Assembly: GCA_031763025.1 (NCBI GenBank)
Contig: JASSKH010000023.1
Coordinates: 1,860,001-1,924,000, forward strand
DNA: 64,000 bases
Reading direction: 5' to 3'
Origin: Macrocystis pyrifera
Taxonomy: Eukaryota; Sar; Phaeophyceae; Laminariales; Laminariaceae
Both the position numbers and the translations under genes were made by a program. The notes beneath the pieces are model-generated. The model was not told the origin of the DNA, searched no databases, and saw nothing but the letters and a program-made list of their open reading frames with translations. Below are positions 12,905 to 24,799 of the stretch, piece by piece (position 1 is the stretch's first letter; each line of letters starts with the position of its first letter).

Positions 12905-13043
12905 TATTACGGGGAACCATAGTAAATAGGACCAAAATATGTTACTATTAATAGTACGAATATTAATATTAACAGTAAAAAATAGGGAAATACATGTTTT
13001 CGTCTTTATTACGTAGGTCCTATTTACTATGACCCTCGTAATA
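12905..13043. mobile_element. TTACGGGG palindromic MITE, copy 1
   Basis: Inverted ends TATTACGGGG..ACCATAGTAAATAGGACC and GGTCCTATTTACTATG..CTCGTAATA, about 139 bp. A TA dinucleotide at each end suggests Tc1/mariner-type insertion. The centre carries extra TTAATATTAA-rich sequence compared with other copies. Confidence 0.75.
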
Positions 13044-13740
13044 CACAGAGCGAGCAAACACCTACGTGCAGTACCGGTATCAAGAACCAATACGATATAT
13101 GCCTGGTACATACCAGGTCGTACGACGTACCTGGTACCTGGTACGTATTTATGAGGGGCCATACAAAGTTTTTTTTTTCTTCTTTTCTTCCTGTCTTTCG
13201 ATTTGTTTTCTTTTTTTCTTTGTTTTCTTTCGTTTTCCAGTTTCTCTATTTCATAGACTATGTATGACGTGCCTGTCATGTCCAGTATGATGCATGGCAT
13301 TGCATTGTCTACTCCTGTTGTGCTTGCTTCACACGTAACAAACGTAGTATCTCTGATGTGGCGTAGTTTTGTGACCACAGAACTTGTATCTCTCTAATCT
13401 CTAGGATTGAAGAATCGGCACGGACACTGGTTGTGCTGGATGTCGGCGGGCAGAAAGAACGGTTAACCCCTTGAGTACTGGAGTCCCGTTTTGGGGACAA
13501 ACTATTAATATATAGAAGAACACACACATAGGGTAGTAATCAGAACCCACGATGGACCGAAAAACTCAGGGCTCACTTCGGTATACCTGGTATGCCTTTT
13601 ATAGTTTTTGGTATCGTACACCGCGGTATCCAGCCACAACGGTGATGCACAGGGTGATGAACAGTAATTTTTGGATGGCGACTGGCCACCTTGGTAGTCA
13701 TCGGTACAGGAACCGGCTACCACGGTACTACACGGTAAAA

Positions 13741-13848
13741 TATCACGGGGGTCCATAGTTAATAGAACCTATGGTACACAAAATTCTATATATTTTAACT
13801 ATTTTTACTAATATAATTTAGTCCCATTAACTATGGACCCCCGTAATA
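13741..13848. mobile_element. TTACGGGG palindromic MITE, copy 2
   Basis: 108 bp, ends TATCACGGGGGTCCATAG / CTATGGACCCCCGTAATA. Arms about 40 bp, near-perfect inverted copies, able to fold into one long hairpin. Confidence 0.8.
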
Positions 13849-14732
13849 GTAATAGTTTCGTGCCGAGCAGGCGGTTCCGCGAGGATGATCGAGAATCAAA
13901 GCTGTCAGTGGCGGGGGGGCGCCAGAACAAATACTCTTGGCGCTCCCGCTGTGGCGGAACATCGAAGCCTGTTAATGGTGACTCTCTGCAGGTCCAAGTG
14001 GAGCTCGTGGTACCTATTATACCCACCGTGAGAGAAGAACAACAACAACAACAACAACCCTAAAGAAAACGAAACAATTCAGATTTTGGAGGCCACGGGT
14101 TTATTTCTTTTTTTCATGGATTTTCATGGACAAAACACCGCTCGTGGCGCGTTTTTTACTTGGTTTTAGTATTCCCTGATTTTGACCCAAATGGATCAGA
14201 TACACCTGATTTTGGCCAGTCTGTTTGTGTACGAGAAGCTGTCGGACGCGTCCACGCGTTGCACGCGTGGTCTACACCATGGTCGTCGAGGAAGAGCGGT
14301 AGATGTAATACACCGCCACACCGAAATACACCAGCGCAGTACCTGATTGTCAAAGGCTCCAATAATACCACACTACCTTGACGTCAGAGGTCCCGCTACA
14401 TAAACCATACAGGAGTAAGCCGTACCTCTTTGTCACGCTCTACCTTCTTATATATACATATATAGCGAGGAGTATCTTAGCATCAAACCTCGTATCTTAG
14501 CATCACGACTGCCTCGCAAGGCGATCCATACCCAGAAGATTCAGGCATACCGAATAATGCCTAGACACATGATACGAAACCCCAGAATATATATGAAACC
14601 GTCAGATATCCCCAGACAAGTATCGAGTACCTAGTACAGCGTATCACAAACACAGCCCCAAAAAATAACAGGTTGGTTTCCAGTCAAAAAAAAAAAGTTT
14701 CAGAAATATATATATAATCCCAAAAAAAATGC

Positions 14733-14826
14733 ATATTGTTGTCGCCAATAAGAATTGAACCTTGAGACTACGTAGTCCATTAAAATTGGGCCGCCTCACC
14801 CACTGGCGTAGATGGTCATATCGAAT
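14733..14826 (-). tRNA. tRNA-like sequence, degenerate
   Basis: On the minus strand GCCAGTGGGTGAGGCG (A-box-like) and CAAGGTTCAATTC (B box) are followed about 25 bases later by a T8 run. The anticodon region GGACTACGTAGTC has an ACG triplet in place, but the stems pair poorly. Probably a tRNA-derived relic or SINE. Confidence 0.35.
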
Positions 14827-15572
14827 TGAGGTGTCTACGGTAATTCATTTTACCTTACTGTACGGTAATTAGGAACTGCACATTTGCGCGGTATTTGGTT
14901 GGGTGGTAGCGCGAAATCACAGAAATGCCGATATTTGCACGGTAATTGTTTAGATGGGAATGGGATAGCATGGTTTTCTCGGAAACGATTTGGATGGGAA
15001 TGGGAGAACGTGCTTTGCTTGGTAACGGTTTGGATGGGAACGGTAATTGCGATGTATCACGGTAACGTACCGTTTACCAATCAATTACCGTGGTAAAAGT
15101 ACCGCGGTAAAATTACCAAAGTGAGCCCTGGAAAAACTATGTATCCCTGAATGTTTGCCACCATATTTTATTTCTGATTAATATGTGCCCCGACAAGCAG
15201 TACCACCAGTACCAATACATGATACATGGTATTTTATCTCGATGTGTTACATTGTCAAGGTTGGCGGAAGAAGCGGCTGGTTTGCACTGCACCCGGACTT
15301 GGGAGTATGGTGTACTACTATATGTATGACCACGAACAGCTTCCAGGTATGGGGGTGACCCTGAAAAGCACACTTTGTAAGACACAAAGAGACACGAAGA
15401 GGCACAAACCAACGGACACATGTCATGCATGCATGCTGCATGCATATAATATATGTGTCATGTGTAGGGCTGTGAACTACTTATTTAATGTATGTGTCAT
15501 GTGTCATGTGTCATGCACGCATGCATATTATCATGTTGTATGAGCATGTCAAACCGAAAAGCTGTTTGACCC

Positions 15573-17700
15573 GATGAGCTTCCCGCTGAACTGCTCAAAT
15601 TCGCGTTAGATGGAGATCGCGATGGTAACCGTCGTATACTAGAACAGTTCCACGCCATTGTGGTCGCCATATGGCGGGGCGGGGGCGTCCCGCGGGAGTG
15701 GAAAGATGCCACGATCATACTGCTGCACAAGAAGTAGGACCGGACTGGGTGCGGTAACTATCGAGGCATCTCGCTCGTGGCACACGCTACCAAGGTTCTC
15801 CTCAAGGTAATCCAATCGCCTCAGCAATTACTACACACGGGAGGATATATTACCAGAGGAGCAGCGCGGCCTTAGACCGCAAAGGTCGACAATTGATATG
15901 ATCTTCGTGGTTCGACGACTTCATCAATTGGCACGAAAGGAGAGCACCCCTCTATACATGTGTTTCGTCGACCTCGCTAAGGCATACGATTCAGTCCACC
16001 GGACGCTCTTGTGGGCCGTGCTTGCTCGGTTCGGCGTGCTAACAAAGATGCTCGCTGTTATTCGCGACTTCCACGATGGAATGCGTGCGCGCATCCGGAT
16101 GGACGATGATGAGTATACAGACTGGTTCAGCGTGGGGCAGGAGGATGCGTACATACTCGCACCATTGTTGTTCAACATGTTCTTTACTGCCGTACTGCGT
16201 GTGACGGTGAAACGGTTCAGCGCCAATAACACTGGATTTTATAACTTGAGAAAATGACACTTAGTTGAGAAAAAAAAACATCTAAGCGGCTAACTTCTTC
16301 AATTCGTAAAAAATTCAAGTTTGATAGGATCAAAAACTATGTACTCTTCAACAGCAACCGAACGCACTTACTCTTGATAAAATCGAACGACTACGGCCGG
16401 AGTTTCAGCCAAAACAACATGTTTCCCGCGGATTCTTCATTTTTCGCTTCAGACGATTGTTTTTGCCGTACCTCCGGCTGTACTGGTTCGATTTTATTAA
16501 AAGTAAGTGCGTTCGGTTGCTGTTGAGGAGTACATAGTTTTTGAGACTTGAATGATTTTACGAATTGAAGAAGTTAGCCGCTTAGACGTTTTTTTTCTCA
16601 ACTACTTGTCATTTTCTCAGGTTCTAAAATCCAGTGTCCAATGCAGATGTGGTGAAGGATAGGGTATGCACGAAGGTGAAGGACGAGAAGGGGGAGGGAG
16701 GGAGGGAGGGAGCGAGGGGGGGGCGAAGAAAGAGCGCGATAAACCCCAGGAGACTGGCGGAGCCGCAACCGATCCGGGGAATGCTATTAGCAGATGACGC
16801 GGGCATCGTTTCCAGCTCGAGGAACAGCCTTGCGAAGATTATGGCAGATATCGTTACAGTGTGTGGTCCGTTCGGATTGACAGTTTCGGAAGCCAAGACG
16901 GAGACCATGTGCCTGATGACGAAACGTATGGACAGGGTCACTTTCGTAACTGAGGCAGCCGGCCAGGTGTACAAACAAACCACCGAGTTTGTGTACCTTG
17001 GGGCAACTGTGTGCGAAAACGCCAACCTTGCTGCTGAAATCAACCGGCACGTGCTGCTGGCCAACCTACTGTACGCTTCAGACGGTATAGTTTTCCACTG
17101 TACGACCAGCCCACCGCACCGCTCCTGCTCCTGCTTAAAAGTACGGATGCTCATAGCCGAGGTAATGAAGACCATGTTATACCTGTGTGTCACGTGGAGC
17201 CCCACCGTGGCCCATCTCGCCATTCTGCAGACAACTCACCACCTTTGCTCCGCCGCCGCATCAGATGGAAGAAAGAAACCTCGCGACGGCTACCATATGC
17301 TTTCATGCGCAGACGCACTAGCCTATTAGTAGCCAAGACTGACCGTGAGAACGTCGAGACGACGGTGCGAAAGCGGAGGATGCTTTTCGCGGGGTTTGTG
17401 GCTCGTATGGGAACGAGAGACTACGCAAACAAGTGATGTTTGGGGAACTGGAAGGGGGAAAGGGTTACTTGGGAGGGCAAGAGCAGGACTGGATGGGTTG
17501 TCTCGAACGCTACCTGTCGTGGTTTAAGTGGTCGATCGAAGAGAAGCAATGGACGCTGACAGCGAAGAAATCGGACAAGTGATTCAGACGCGTTGAAGAA
17601 GCGGAAGGGTAGTACATGAAGCGCTGGTTCGTTGAGGAGAAAGGAGGATGTAGCAAAACGATGAACGCTTGAGGTAAAAAATGCCCAGAGACTTAATCAA
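15573..17700 (+). pseudogene. Decayed non-LTR retrotransposon reverse transcriptase
   Basis: A LINE-type reverse transcriptase can be read through several frames. The start is DELPAELLKFALDG, then VPREWKDATIILLHKK ending in TAG (about 15735), then NYRGISLVAHATKVLLKV. A frame change follows near 15815, and then [20 protein letters not shown] (about 15964-16025), [13 protein letters not shown], and after an inserted element MLLADDAGIVSSS (the catalytic A/LADD box, about 16780) and GLTVSEAKTETM. The distal part has more stops and shifts (MLFAGFVARMG, then QVMFGELEGGKGYL in another frame). The copy cannot encode an active enzyme. No endonuclease domain or clear poly-A end was seen, so it is 5'-truncated. 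Confidence 0.85.
16229..16637. mobile_element. Palindromic MITE inserted in the retrotransposon
   Basis: 409 bp interrupting the reverse transcriptase. The ends ACACTGGATTTT / AAAATCCAGTGT are inverted, and arms of roughly 140-150 bp are inverted copies of each other (for example CAACAGCAACCGAACGCACTT against AAGTGCGTTCGGTTGCTGTTG). The flanks CCAATA and CCAATG may be a short target duplication. It codes for nothing, so it is a non-autonomous DNA element, younger than the LINE copy. Confidence 0.8.
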
Positions 17701-17964
17701 GACGCCGTTGGGCCCAAGGCTCGGGGGGGGGGGGGGAAGCGGACCCGCGTTGAAGGAGGCGTAGGAACAGTAACAACAGCAGCAGCTAGGCCGGTTAAGA
17801 AAGTGAAGGCACCCGCCGAATCATGGCACTGGCCGTCTTTCTATTAATGGTTGAGACGCCCAGTGACTACTGCCGAATGTTGTGTTATGATCCCTGTTTT
17901 TGTTTGTTTGTTTGTTTGTTTGTTTGTTGTGATACCCTATTCCCTGCCATGTCGATGATACCCT

Positions 17965-17965
<1 letters not shown>

Positions 17966-18000
<35 letters not shown>
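17966..18000. repeat. Poly-C run of 35
   Basis: Uninterrupted run of C. A (TTTG)n tract lies just upstream at about 17900. Length in the assembly may be approximate. Confidence 0.9.
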
Positions 18001-18004
<4 letters not shown>

Positions 18005-18909
18005 CACCCTGCTATTATGCGTCGGATGTGTCACCTTATTGTTATATTTGTGGGACCCTTTAGTACTCTTCCTTTTTTTCCGATTATTTTCTAGCCCCCC
18101 CTTTGGTCCGTCTGTCTGCCCCTCTTTTGTGTCAGTTGTGTCGTCCTTGACACACCAACTGGATATGCATAGGATTGCTCGATTTTTGGTTGTTTTTTAG
18201 CTCATTGTCTCTACCCTCTTCTTGTCTTCTTACCTTCCGTCTGGCCTTCTTGTGACGTCCTCATGTTGGTCCATCAGCTGGCTACCAGGTGTATCATAGG
18301 ACTGATCGTACTGTAGCAGCAAACAGCAACCTTGTCCTCGGGACTCGGCCTGCGCCCTCTGATGAGCGCATGTTTGCTTCGTTTTTCTTTCTTTTGTGTT
18401 CTCCTTTATTGTTTTTCCTTTTTTTTCTTTTTTCTGTTCCCTCCACGTGTTTTTCTTCTTCTTCTCTCTTTTTTTTTTCCTTTTTTTTTTCGAGTGTACA
18501 TGTAATGCTATGGATATGTTCCTCCTGGTGTTATTTGATTTCAAGTGATACGGGATTGTATACCACAGCTCGTTAGTACCGTTTCCCTTGCGGACTGGTA
18601 TGATACTGCTGCCGTACGCACTACCAGGTATTAAATAATTCGTACTTGTTTGTTTTCTCCGTTCGAGATGCATTCTTGTTACAGCCTGTTTCGTGACCAC
18701 AGGCAGGATTTCGGGGAATTGAACTAGTGTGAGAACATCGTCATGGATATACAAGATGCGTACCAGGTAAGCAACACGCCCCCTCTGACGCATTTCCAAT
18801 GTGCTTTTTTTTCTTCAACAAGGAGAGAACAAACGCCGAGGATGCGTCCATATTTCGTCTCCCTCTTTCGTCACAATGAAATCAATCTACACTATTAATA
18901 CTAGAGGTG

Positions 18910-19455
18910 CTCCCCGACGATTACCCGTCTTAAACGGGTATCCACCAATCTTGGGGGGGTAATGCTTGGGTACTCGCGAGCATTTCCGGCCATTTTGGGC
19001 AGGTACCCGGGTACCCGTTTAACGGCGGCTACCCTTATAACACCCGGGTATCCGTCTAGCACCCGGGTACCCGAGTGCCCGGGGCCCAAATACTCGACGA
19101 GTATGAAGTGTTACCTATGCCCGTGACGGATAGTAGCAAGCCGGGTAATACTCACGAGTACCCGCGCATTTGGCCAAAGAGTAACGCCTCTTGTATGGTG
19201 TGAGATGTGAGGCATGATACAGCATCGAGAAAATGTACAAAATACTACCCAGGGCGTGATTTCGGGTATGATACATTTCCATCTCCGGGATTTCTGAGGT
19301 AAATCAACGGGTACTAGGGTACTCGTTTAAGCCGGGTACCCGGGTACCCGGGTGTCAAATGCTCGGCGATAATGAAATATTGCTCGAACCCGTGACAGGT
19401 ATTAGCAAGCGGGGTAATATTTGCGAGTACCCGGGTAATGGGTAAAAGGGGGTAA
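18910..19455. repeat. Two direct copies of a CCCGGGTACCCG-rich element
   Basis: About 170 bp centred on ACCCGGGTACCCG, followed by GCCCGTGACGG..TAGCAAGC..GGGTAATA..GAGTACCCG, is present at about 19000-19165 and again at 19310-19440. GGTACCCGGGTACC words are strongly palindromic. No coding frame. Confidence 0.7.
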
Positions 19456-19459
19456 ACCT

Positions 19460-20980
19460 TCAATCCACACTATTATTGGCAGTGTAGATCAGGTTTATCA
19501 ATTAATTTTATCCACCCCTGCCCTACGAATAATGAACGGAAAAATCGCGACGACATGTACCTGTCCCAAGACCGAGCCACCGTCATCTACCTTTGGTGCT
19601 TCCGTATATATATGAGTATATATATATGCACACAGCAATATATACATATGATGTGCACCCCTTGATTGAGAGAAAGCCGGCTCCGAAATGAATCCCTCCC
19701 CGTGTTGTATGTACACAAATGGCAGTATTACGGGGGGGGCGTAGTCATCAGAACATCTGAACCCATGATAGACCCATTCGCCATGCATTATCCTCCTATG
19801 CCCCTATGCCTCTATCGTTGCTGTATACCTGGTACTCAACAAATTTTTGTTATGTTAATATTAATAGTGTGTCCCCCCGTAGTGGTAGGCTATAGAGGGC
19901 GACTGAACCACTCGACCCGGTGGGTTGATGGCGAAGTGGCAGATTGCCAGTCGTATAGATGAGATGATCATGCGATGATCATGCTGATAGCATCACGGTT
20001 ACGGGATCTAGTGCTGTAGACCTACACCCCGCCGGGTAGAGTGCCCGCTAAAAATCCGCGCCATGTTTTACTAGTCCAATAATACTACTCCTGCAGAGAG
20101 ACAACCAATGTTGACTGCAGTGGACGCACGCCGGGGCGTTGTGATTGTGAAAGCGTATAACAGCACCCTCTCGGGGGCGTTAACTGAGTCGAATAATGAC
20201 TACCAGGTATTCATCATACATGTATGTGTGTACTCCCTCTCAGTTGTATGAGTACTGTAGTGTACTATAGTGTAGTATCCTGGGAAGATCCATGCGGTCA
20301 AACAGTATACAGAGCGTATCATAGCTGTTGCGCTAGATACTGTTTTTTTCGCCGGCGGGCGCAACTTTCGGGTCGGAATGATAGAATTTCTGTATAGCGT
20401 TTACCGCAACAGCCGCCCAAACAGGCCGGACGGAGGCCATGTAAAATGTACACCTCTCCAGTCGTGGAGCTCACTGCATACTGCTGTACACTGTGCCACT
20501 TATTCGACCAAAGGGTTGGCACTAGCAATACAATTTATAGTGACACTGCTTGCTGCCCAAGGGATTAGCGTTCACCATGGCCTGGTTGGCTCTGATTAGC
20601 ACAGGCTGAGGGTTAGTTATATTTATCTCGTACGCAGTGACCCTTGAGGGCGTTCTTCAACGCCGTAAATGCGAAGCTACTCTCATATTATACTACTGTA
20701 TGCCATATGTTTTGCTTTCCGCAAGTTGAGTTTCGCGCGCCGCAACTTTTTCCGCCACAGGCGACAAAATCTTGCGGGCGTCTTTTTCGCCGGAGGCTAC
20801 GTAAAACAAACGACGCACATATTTACGTATATGTATGTGTGTATGCATATATATATATATACCTGTTTAAGGTGCGGGAGGCGTAAAAACGTACTTCGTC
20901 GCGTGGTTTTCGGGGGCGTTTGTGTATGCATACATGGCATTTTTTTGCCTCCCACTGCCCTTACGCGGGGTGGGACCTCC
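19460..20980. other. No gene recognised
   Basis: A GCGCAACTTT/CCGCAACTTTTTCC block with CGCCGG..CGGAGG..TACG context occurs at about 20345 and 20730, suggesting another diverged repeat. A TATATA tract lies at 19605-19650 and 20850. Confidence 0.4.
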
Positions 20981-20985
20981 GGCGG

Positions 20986-21045
20986 CTCTCCGGGGGCTCT
21001 CCGGGGGCTCTCCGGGGGCTCTCCGGGGTACCTTCGGGGGGCGCA
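20986..21045. repeat. Short GC-rich minisatellite
   Basis: Four to five units of GGGGGCTCTCC (13 bp). It keeps Pro/Glu-rich frames open by chance on the minus strand. Confidence 0.85.
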
Positions 21046-21835
21046 ACACGCCTTTGGACGTCCATTGTTATTGCTCTTCGCACGACATGAGGCGGAGGCC
21101 AAGTTAAAAACGCCATTACTTCGTGCGTGTACTTTAAGCTATTATGCCGTCGCCATCTGCGGTAAAGCGTACCGGTATTAGTCCCTCCGGCACGGAAACA
21201 CGAAAGTGTGTGAAAAAGACAGAGCTGGATCGATGTGAAGCGCCCAAAATCGGTACAATCAGCATCATATCGTGCTTCCCCGCCGAATTTTGATTCTATG
21301 GTTTTTGGGATCTTCCCAGGGCTCCAGCACCTTTGTGTGACCACGGACTCCTTGATTCGAGAATTAAATGTGAGAACAACAGCAACAACAACTACTACTA
21401 CTACTACTACTACTGTTAATACAACAACAACAACATACCTGTAATAACGTGGTCAAAGATGTAAAAATATTTCCTGTAGGAATGCCTCAAACAAAAAAGG
21501 AAGAAGAACGTCGCATGCCTGAACTTGCCTTTTTCAAACCAAATCGCTAATCGACTGTTGACTGGGCGTGGTCGATATAGATGGGGTGGGTTTTTGAAAC
21601 CAGTGATGGGAGCAAGGCTCTGTGGCGCAGAGGCTCGGACACAATGCGCACGGTAAAGCGTACGGAGAGCGAGACGGCTGAGCAAAGCGTGGTGGAACTC
21701 ACTTTTAAAGACAGAAAGAACGTGGGGTCGGTGGAGGGTTCCAAGCGTCTGCTATATCGGAGGCGTGGTTTGTTGTATAATACTGCTACGTCAAATCCCT
21801 TCATATCATACGTAGACTACAGTTATTAATAGTAA

Positions 21836-21944
21836 TATTACGGGGGTCCATAGTTAACAGGACCTATGGTGTACATAAAAACATATATATTTTCCTATTT
21901 TTACTAACAAAATTTGGTCCCGTTAACTATGGACCCCCGTAATA
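21836..21944. mobile_element. TTACGGGG palindromic MITE, copy 3
   Basis: 109 bp, ends TATTACGGGGGTCCATAG / CTATGGACCCCCGTAATA, very similar to the copy at 13741. Confidence 0.85.
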
Positions 21945-22044
21945 ATACAACCCCACAGGTGATGGTACCTCAGGCAAATTGCCGCTCGCTCGGCACTATG
22001 ATTGAAAGTCTCTATTTTTTGTGTACGATACGAGGGTATCTACA

Positions 22045-22153
22045 TACTACGGGGGACCATAGCAAATAGGACCAAATATTTCTAGTAAGAGTAGGTAAAT
22101 ATATAGGTTTTTATGTATACCATAGGTCCTATTAACTATGGACCCCCGTAATA
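22045..22153. mobile_element. TTACGGGG palindromic MITE, copy 4
   Basis: 109 bp, only 100 bp from copy 3. Ends TACTACGGGGGACC / GACCCCCGTAATA. The arms differ slightly (GACCATAGCAAATAGG against CCTATTAACTATGGAC). Confidence 0.8.
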
Positions 22154-22315
22154 GTAGTAACCCTAACCCCGACAACCCAATCAACCATTGTACTGGAGTG
22201 GGCTTATAATTGATGTTTTGATATCTCCTACATGCTGGTAGCAGTGTGCTCCAATTCCACCATAACGTTCGAATCACTGGTAAGGGTAAGCTTGCAAGCT
22301 CTACTGACCTTGTTT

Positions 22316-22498
22316 CAGGGCTGTTCACCGGACATGACACGAGTCAGGAAGTTTTCAAAAATTCAAGGGTCGGGTCGGGTCGGGTCAGGAGGTATTCGAA
22401 ATCTCACGGGTCCGGTCGAGTCGGGTCAGGTCGGGTTGGGTGAGTGACCCCATCGGACCTGACCCGCGATTCTCGACCGAACCCGGTGGACAGCCCTG
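22316..22498. mobile_element. CAGGGCTGT-ended GGGTCGGGT element, copy 1
   Basis: 183 bp with inverted ends CAGGGCTGT / ACAGCCCTG and an interior of GGGTCGGGTC and its complement, with CACGGGTC and AGGAGGTATTCGAAA in between. The ends resemble hAT-type CAGGG termini. No coding capacity. Confidence 0.65.
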
Positions 22499-22570
22499 CA
22501 TTTTATTCACGTTCACCAACAATTTTGTTTCATGACGGTAACTCGTAGCCAGTATCAACTGCATCCAATC

Positions 22571-22740
22571 TAACGGCGGATTCGAGACCCCCACCCCAGC
22601 ATTAACAGAATATCTTCGTATTGTTCAGCTTGATCGGCTGCATTTTCAAAACCGGGGATTTTTAGCACCATCCCCGGATCCGTGCATGTTGGCAGATTGC
22701 TCGCTGGACCTGGTACAACGCAGTGACGCATGGAAGCCCG
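22571..22740 (-). CDS. Possible short exon
   Basis: Frame reading GMVLKIPGFENAADQAEQYE, then DILLMLGWGSRIRR before TAG. The composition looks protein-like and is not repeat-derived. It sits directly beside the 22316 element. No family recognised and no confident acceptor. Confidence 0.2.
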
Positions 22741-23107
22741 GGCACCAACCATCCTAGTTTTCTGCTAACGGTCACATGATGAAAATTAATGCACTCTGAT
22801 TCACGGTGTCGTTGTTTCAAAGCTATACAAGTATGGGGGGATGGGATGACTACAATACCCCCCGTTATCTGTACGAGTCGGCCTCGTCGGCGAAAGCCGT
22901 GCTGGCTCCGTCCCGGTATTGTAGGAATGCGAGGGTCTATGGTCATACGACTATTAATACCATCCGTGATGTCATGAGTACACCCCCCCCCTCCTCCTGT
23001 AGAGTTGAATGAAGTATATATACCATTTTACCTCGGAAGGCGACATGGAATAGGTAAAAGGAGGGGCAGGACAGTAGTAGTGCTACTGTAAGTACCCACA
23101 CGTCGGT

Positions 23108-23425
23108 CAGATGACTATCTATCTATATGATGTGTATGATGTATATGATCTATCTGATCTATCTACCTGTATGCAGTACATCGTCTACTGTAGATCCTAA
23201 GTTGTCGTTCTGAGATGCTGTGCAGGATCGGCCTTATAGGGCAGATCTATCCCAGGAAACAGATGCTACTGTAGATCATGCAGATTACATGGCCTTCACC
23301 CGCCAACATGAGCTAGATCATACAGATCATGCAGAGGATGAGGGATCTATCTACCTGCACTGACAGATGTACTGTAGATGATGAGCAAGTGGGAATCGAC
23401 GATTTGTCCGAGGCGTGCAAGTATC
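23108..23425 (+). repeat. AGATCATCTAC dispersed element, copy 1
   Basis: Opens with ATCTATCTGATC-type microsatellite, then GATGCTGTGCAGGATC, CCCAGGAAACA, and AACATGAGCTAGATCATACAG. The same order of blocks recurs elsewhere in the window. Confidence 0.7.
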
Positions 23426-23989
23426 GAAACGTATACCGTACCAGGTACCAGGTATTTATTATTAGTATGTGTATCTGGAATATGATACCCACTGAGCGGA
23501 CAGTCAGCGATACACGTCAGAACCACTGAGCCCAGCAGTCAAAGTACAATCGGCGGGGCGGAACAGGAGTGACAATCGCGGAAGCGTATTGCGCCATATC
23601 CATGATACCCGCTGAGCACACAGTCAGCGCTGACTGTTGTTAGGCCAGTGTTGCTGCTGTCAGTCAGTTTTTGTATAGCGCCTACCTGGTACTATTAGTA
23701 CGATAGGGGTCGTGGCACTTTTTTGCCTTGTAAGGAAATATTTGTGATTGACTTACACACTTGCTCAAGTGAGGAGGAAGTACCCGGTATATATACTGTA
23801 GTGCAGTATGCACCATACGTATAATATACCAGGTATACTGGTAGTATGTATCATATGATACATGTGTACCCCCACTTGCTATTTGCCATTGGTGTTGCAC
23901 ATTATTTTCGGTTAGCTATCTGTGAATAATCCATGGGCTTGTTCGTCGGGTTAAGCCTGCCAGTACACATGTACGAAAAAGTCAGGTTT

Positions 23990-24170
23990 GGGGTGACTTA
24001 TTGTTAACACTGGTGACTTAGTAATAGTGCTACTGACTTACTGATAGTACTAATGACTTACTGATAGTAGTAATGACTTATTAATAGTGCTAATGACTTA
24101 CTAGTAGTATGAACGATTTATTATTAATAGTAGTACTGATTACTCACTTACTAGTAGTATTAATGAGCGC
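23990..24170. repeat. GACTTACTGATAGTACTAAT tandem repeat
   Basis: Seven to eight units of about 20 bp with alternations such as TTAATAGTGC and CTAGTAGTAT. Confidence 0.85.
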
Positions 24171-24436
24171 GTCAAGTGACCAGCAAAAAAAAAGTAGGTG
24201 CGATTCTTGTTATCTAATACCCCACGCTGTTACCTAGCCCAGTGGTTGAGGTGTCTTTTAGCACAGTGATTTCGGATACTCGGTTAGCCCAGTAGCCACG
24301 GTGACTGTCGCTCTGCGCTGACTAATACGAGTAGCCCAGTGCTCGTGCTATAGATCTTTTGAAAAGTAACAACAAGAAGCTGACTACTAGCTAGTCATGG
24401 CGTGTACCAAACAAAACTAGCGGCGACCATCATTTA

Positions 24437-24515
24437 GAGGACGAGAATGAGGAGGACGAAGAGGAGGGCGTTGATCACCCCATCGGGCATACAAGAGGAG
24501 CGGCGATGTCACAGA
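24437..24515 (+). CDS. Possible plus-strand exon (acidic)
   Basis: Between TCATTTAG and a strong donor AGAG|GTAAGC lies a frame reading EDENEEDEEEGVDHPIGHTR, then GAAMSQ. Acidic stretches of this kind are common in nuclear proteins, and the donor is the best-looking plus-strand one in this area. No partner exon could be fixed. Confidence 0.2.
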
Positions 24516-24799
24516 GGTAAGCATGACTGTGCTGAGGGTTGATGGCCTGGTATGGCTCGGGTATTGCCCCATTCGCACACGCAACTTCCCGCTTGCCTGG
24601 TGTCGAGGCGACGGTGTTGCCATCTGCACAAACGACCACCTTATCACCTTCGTGCCGGCGTGCCTCTTGCCTCGTTCCTGCCCCGCTTTCTGGTTTGTTT
24701 GTTTTGGGTGGTTGTTTGGGCGACTATGTCGGCGTCCTGGATGCTGACCGAAATTGTTGTGTCCGTGTCCCGGATACCGTACTATTAGTAGTAGTACCA

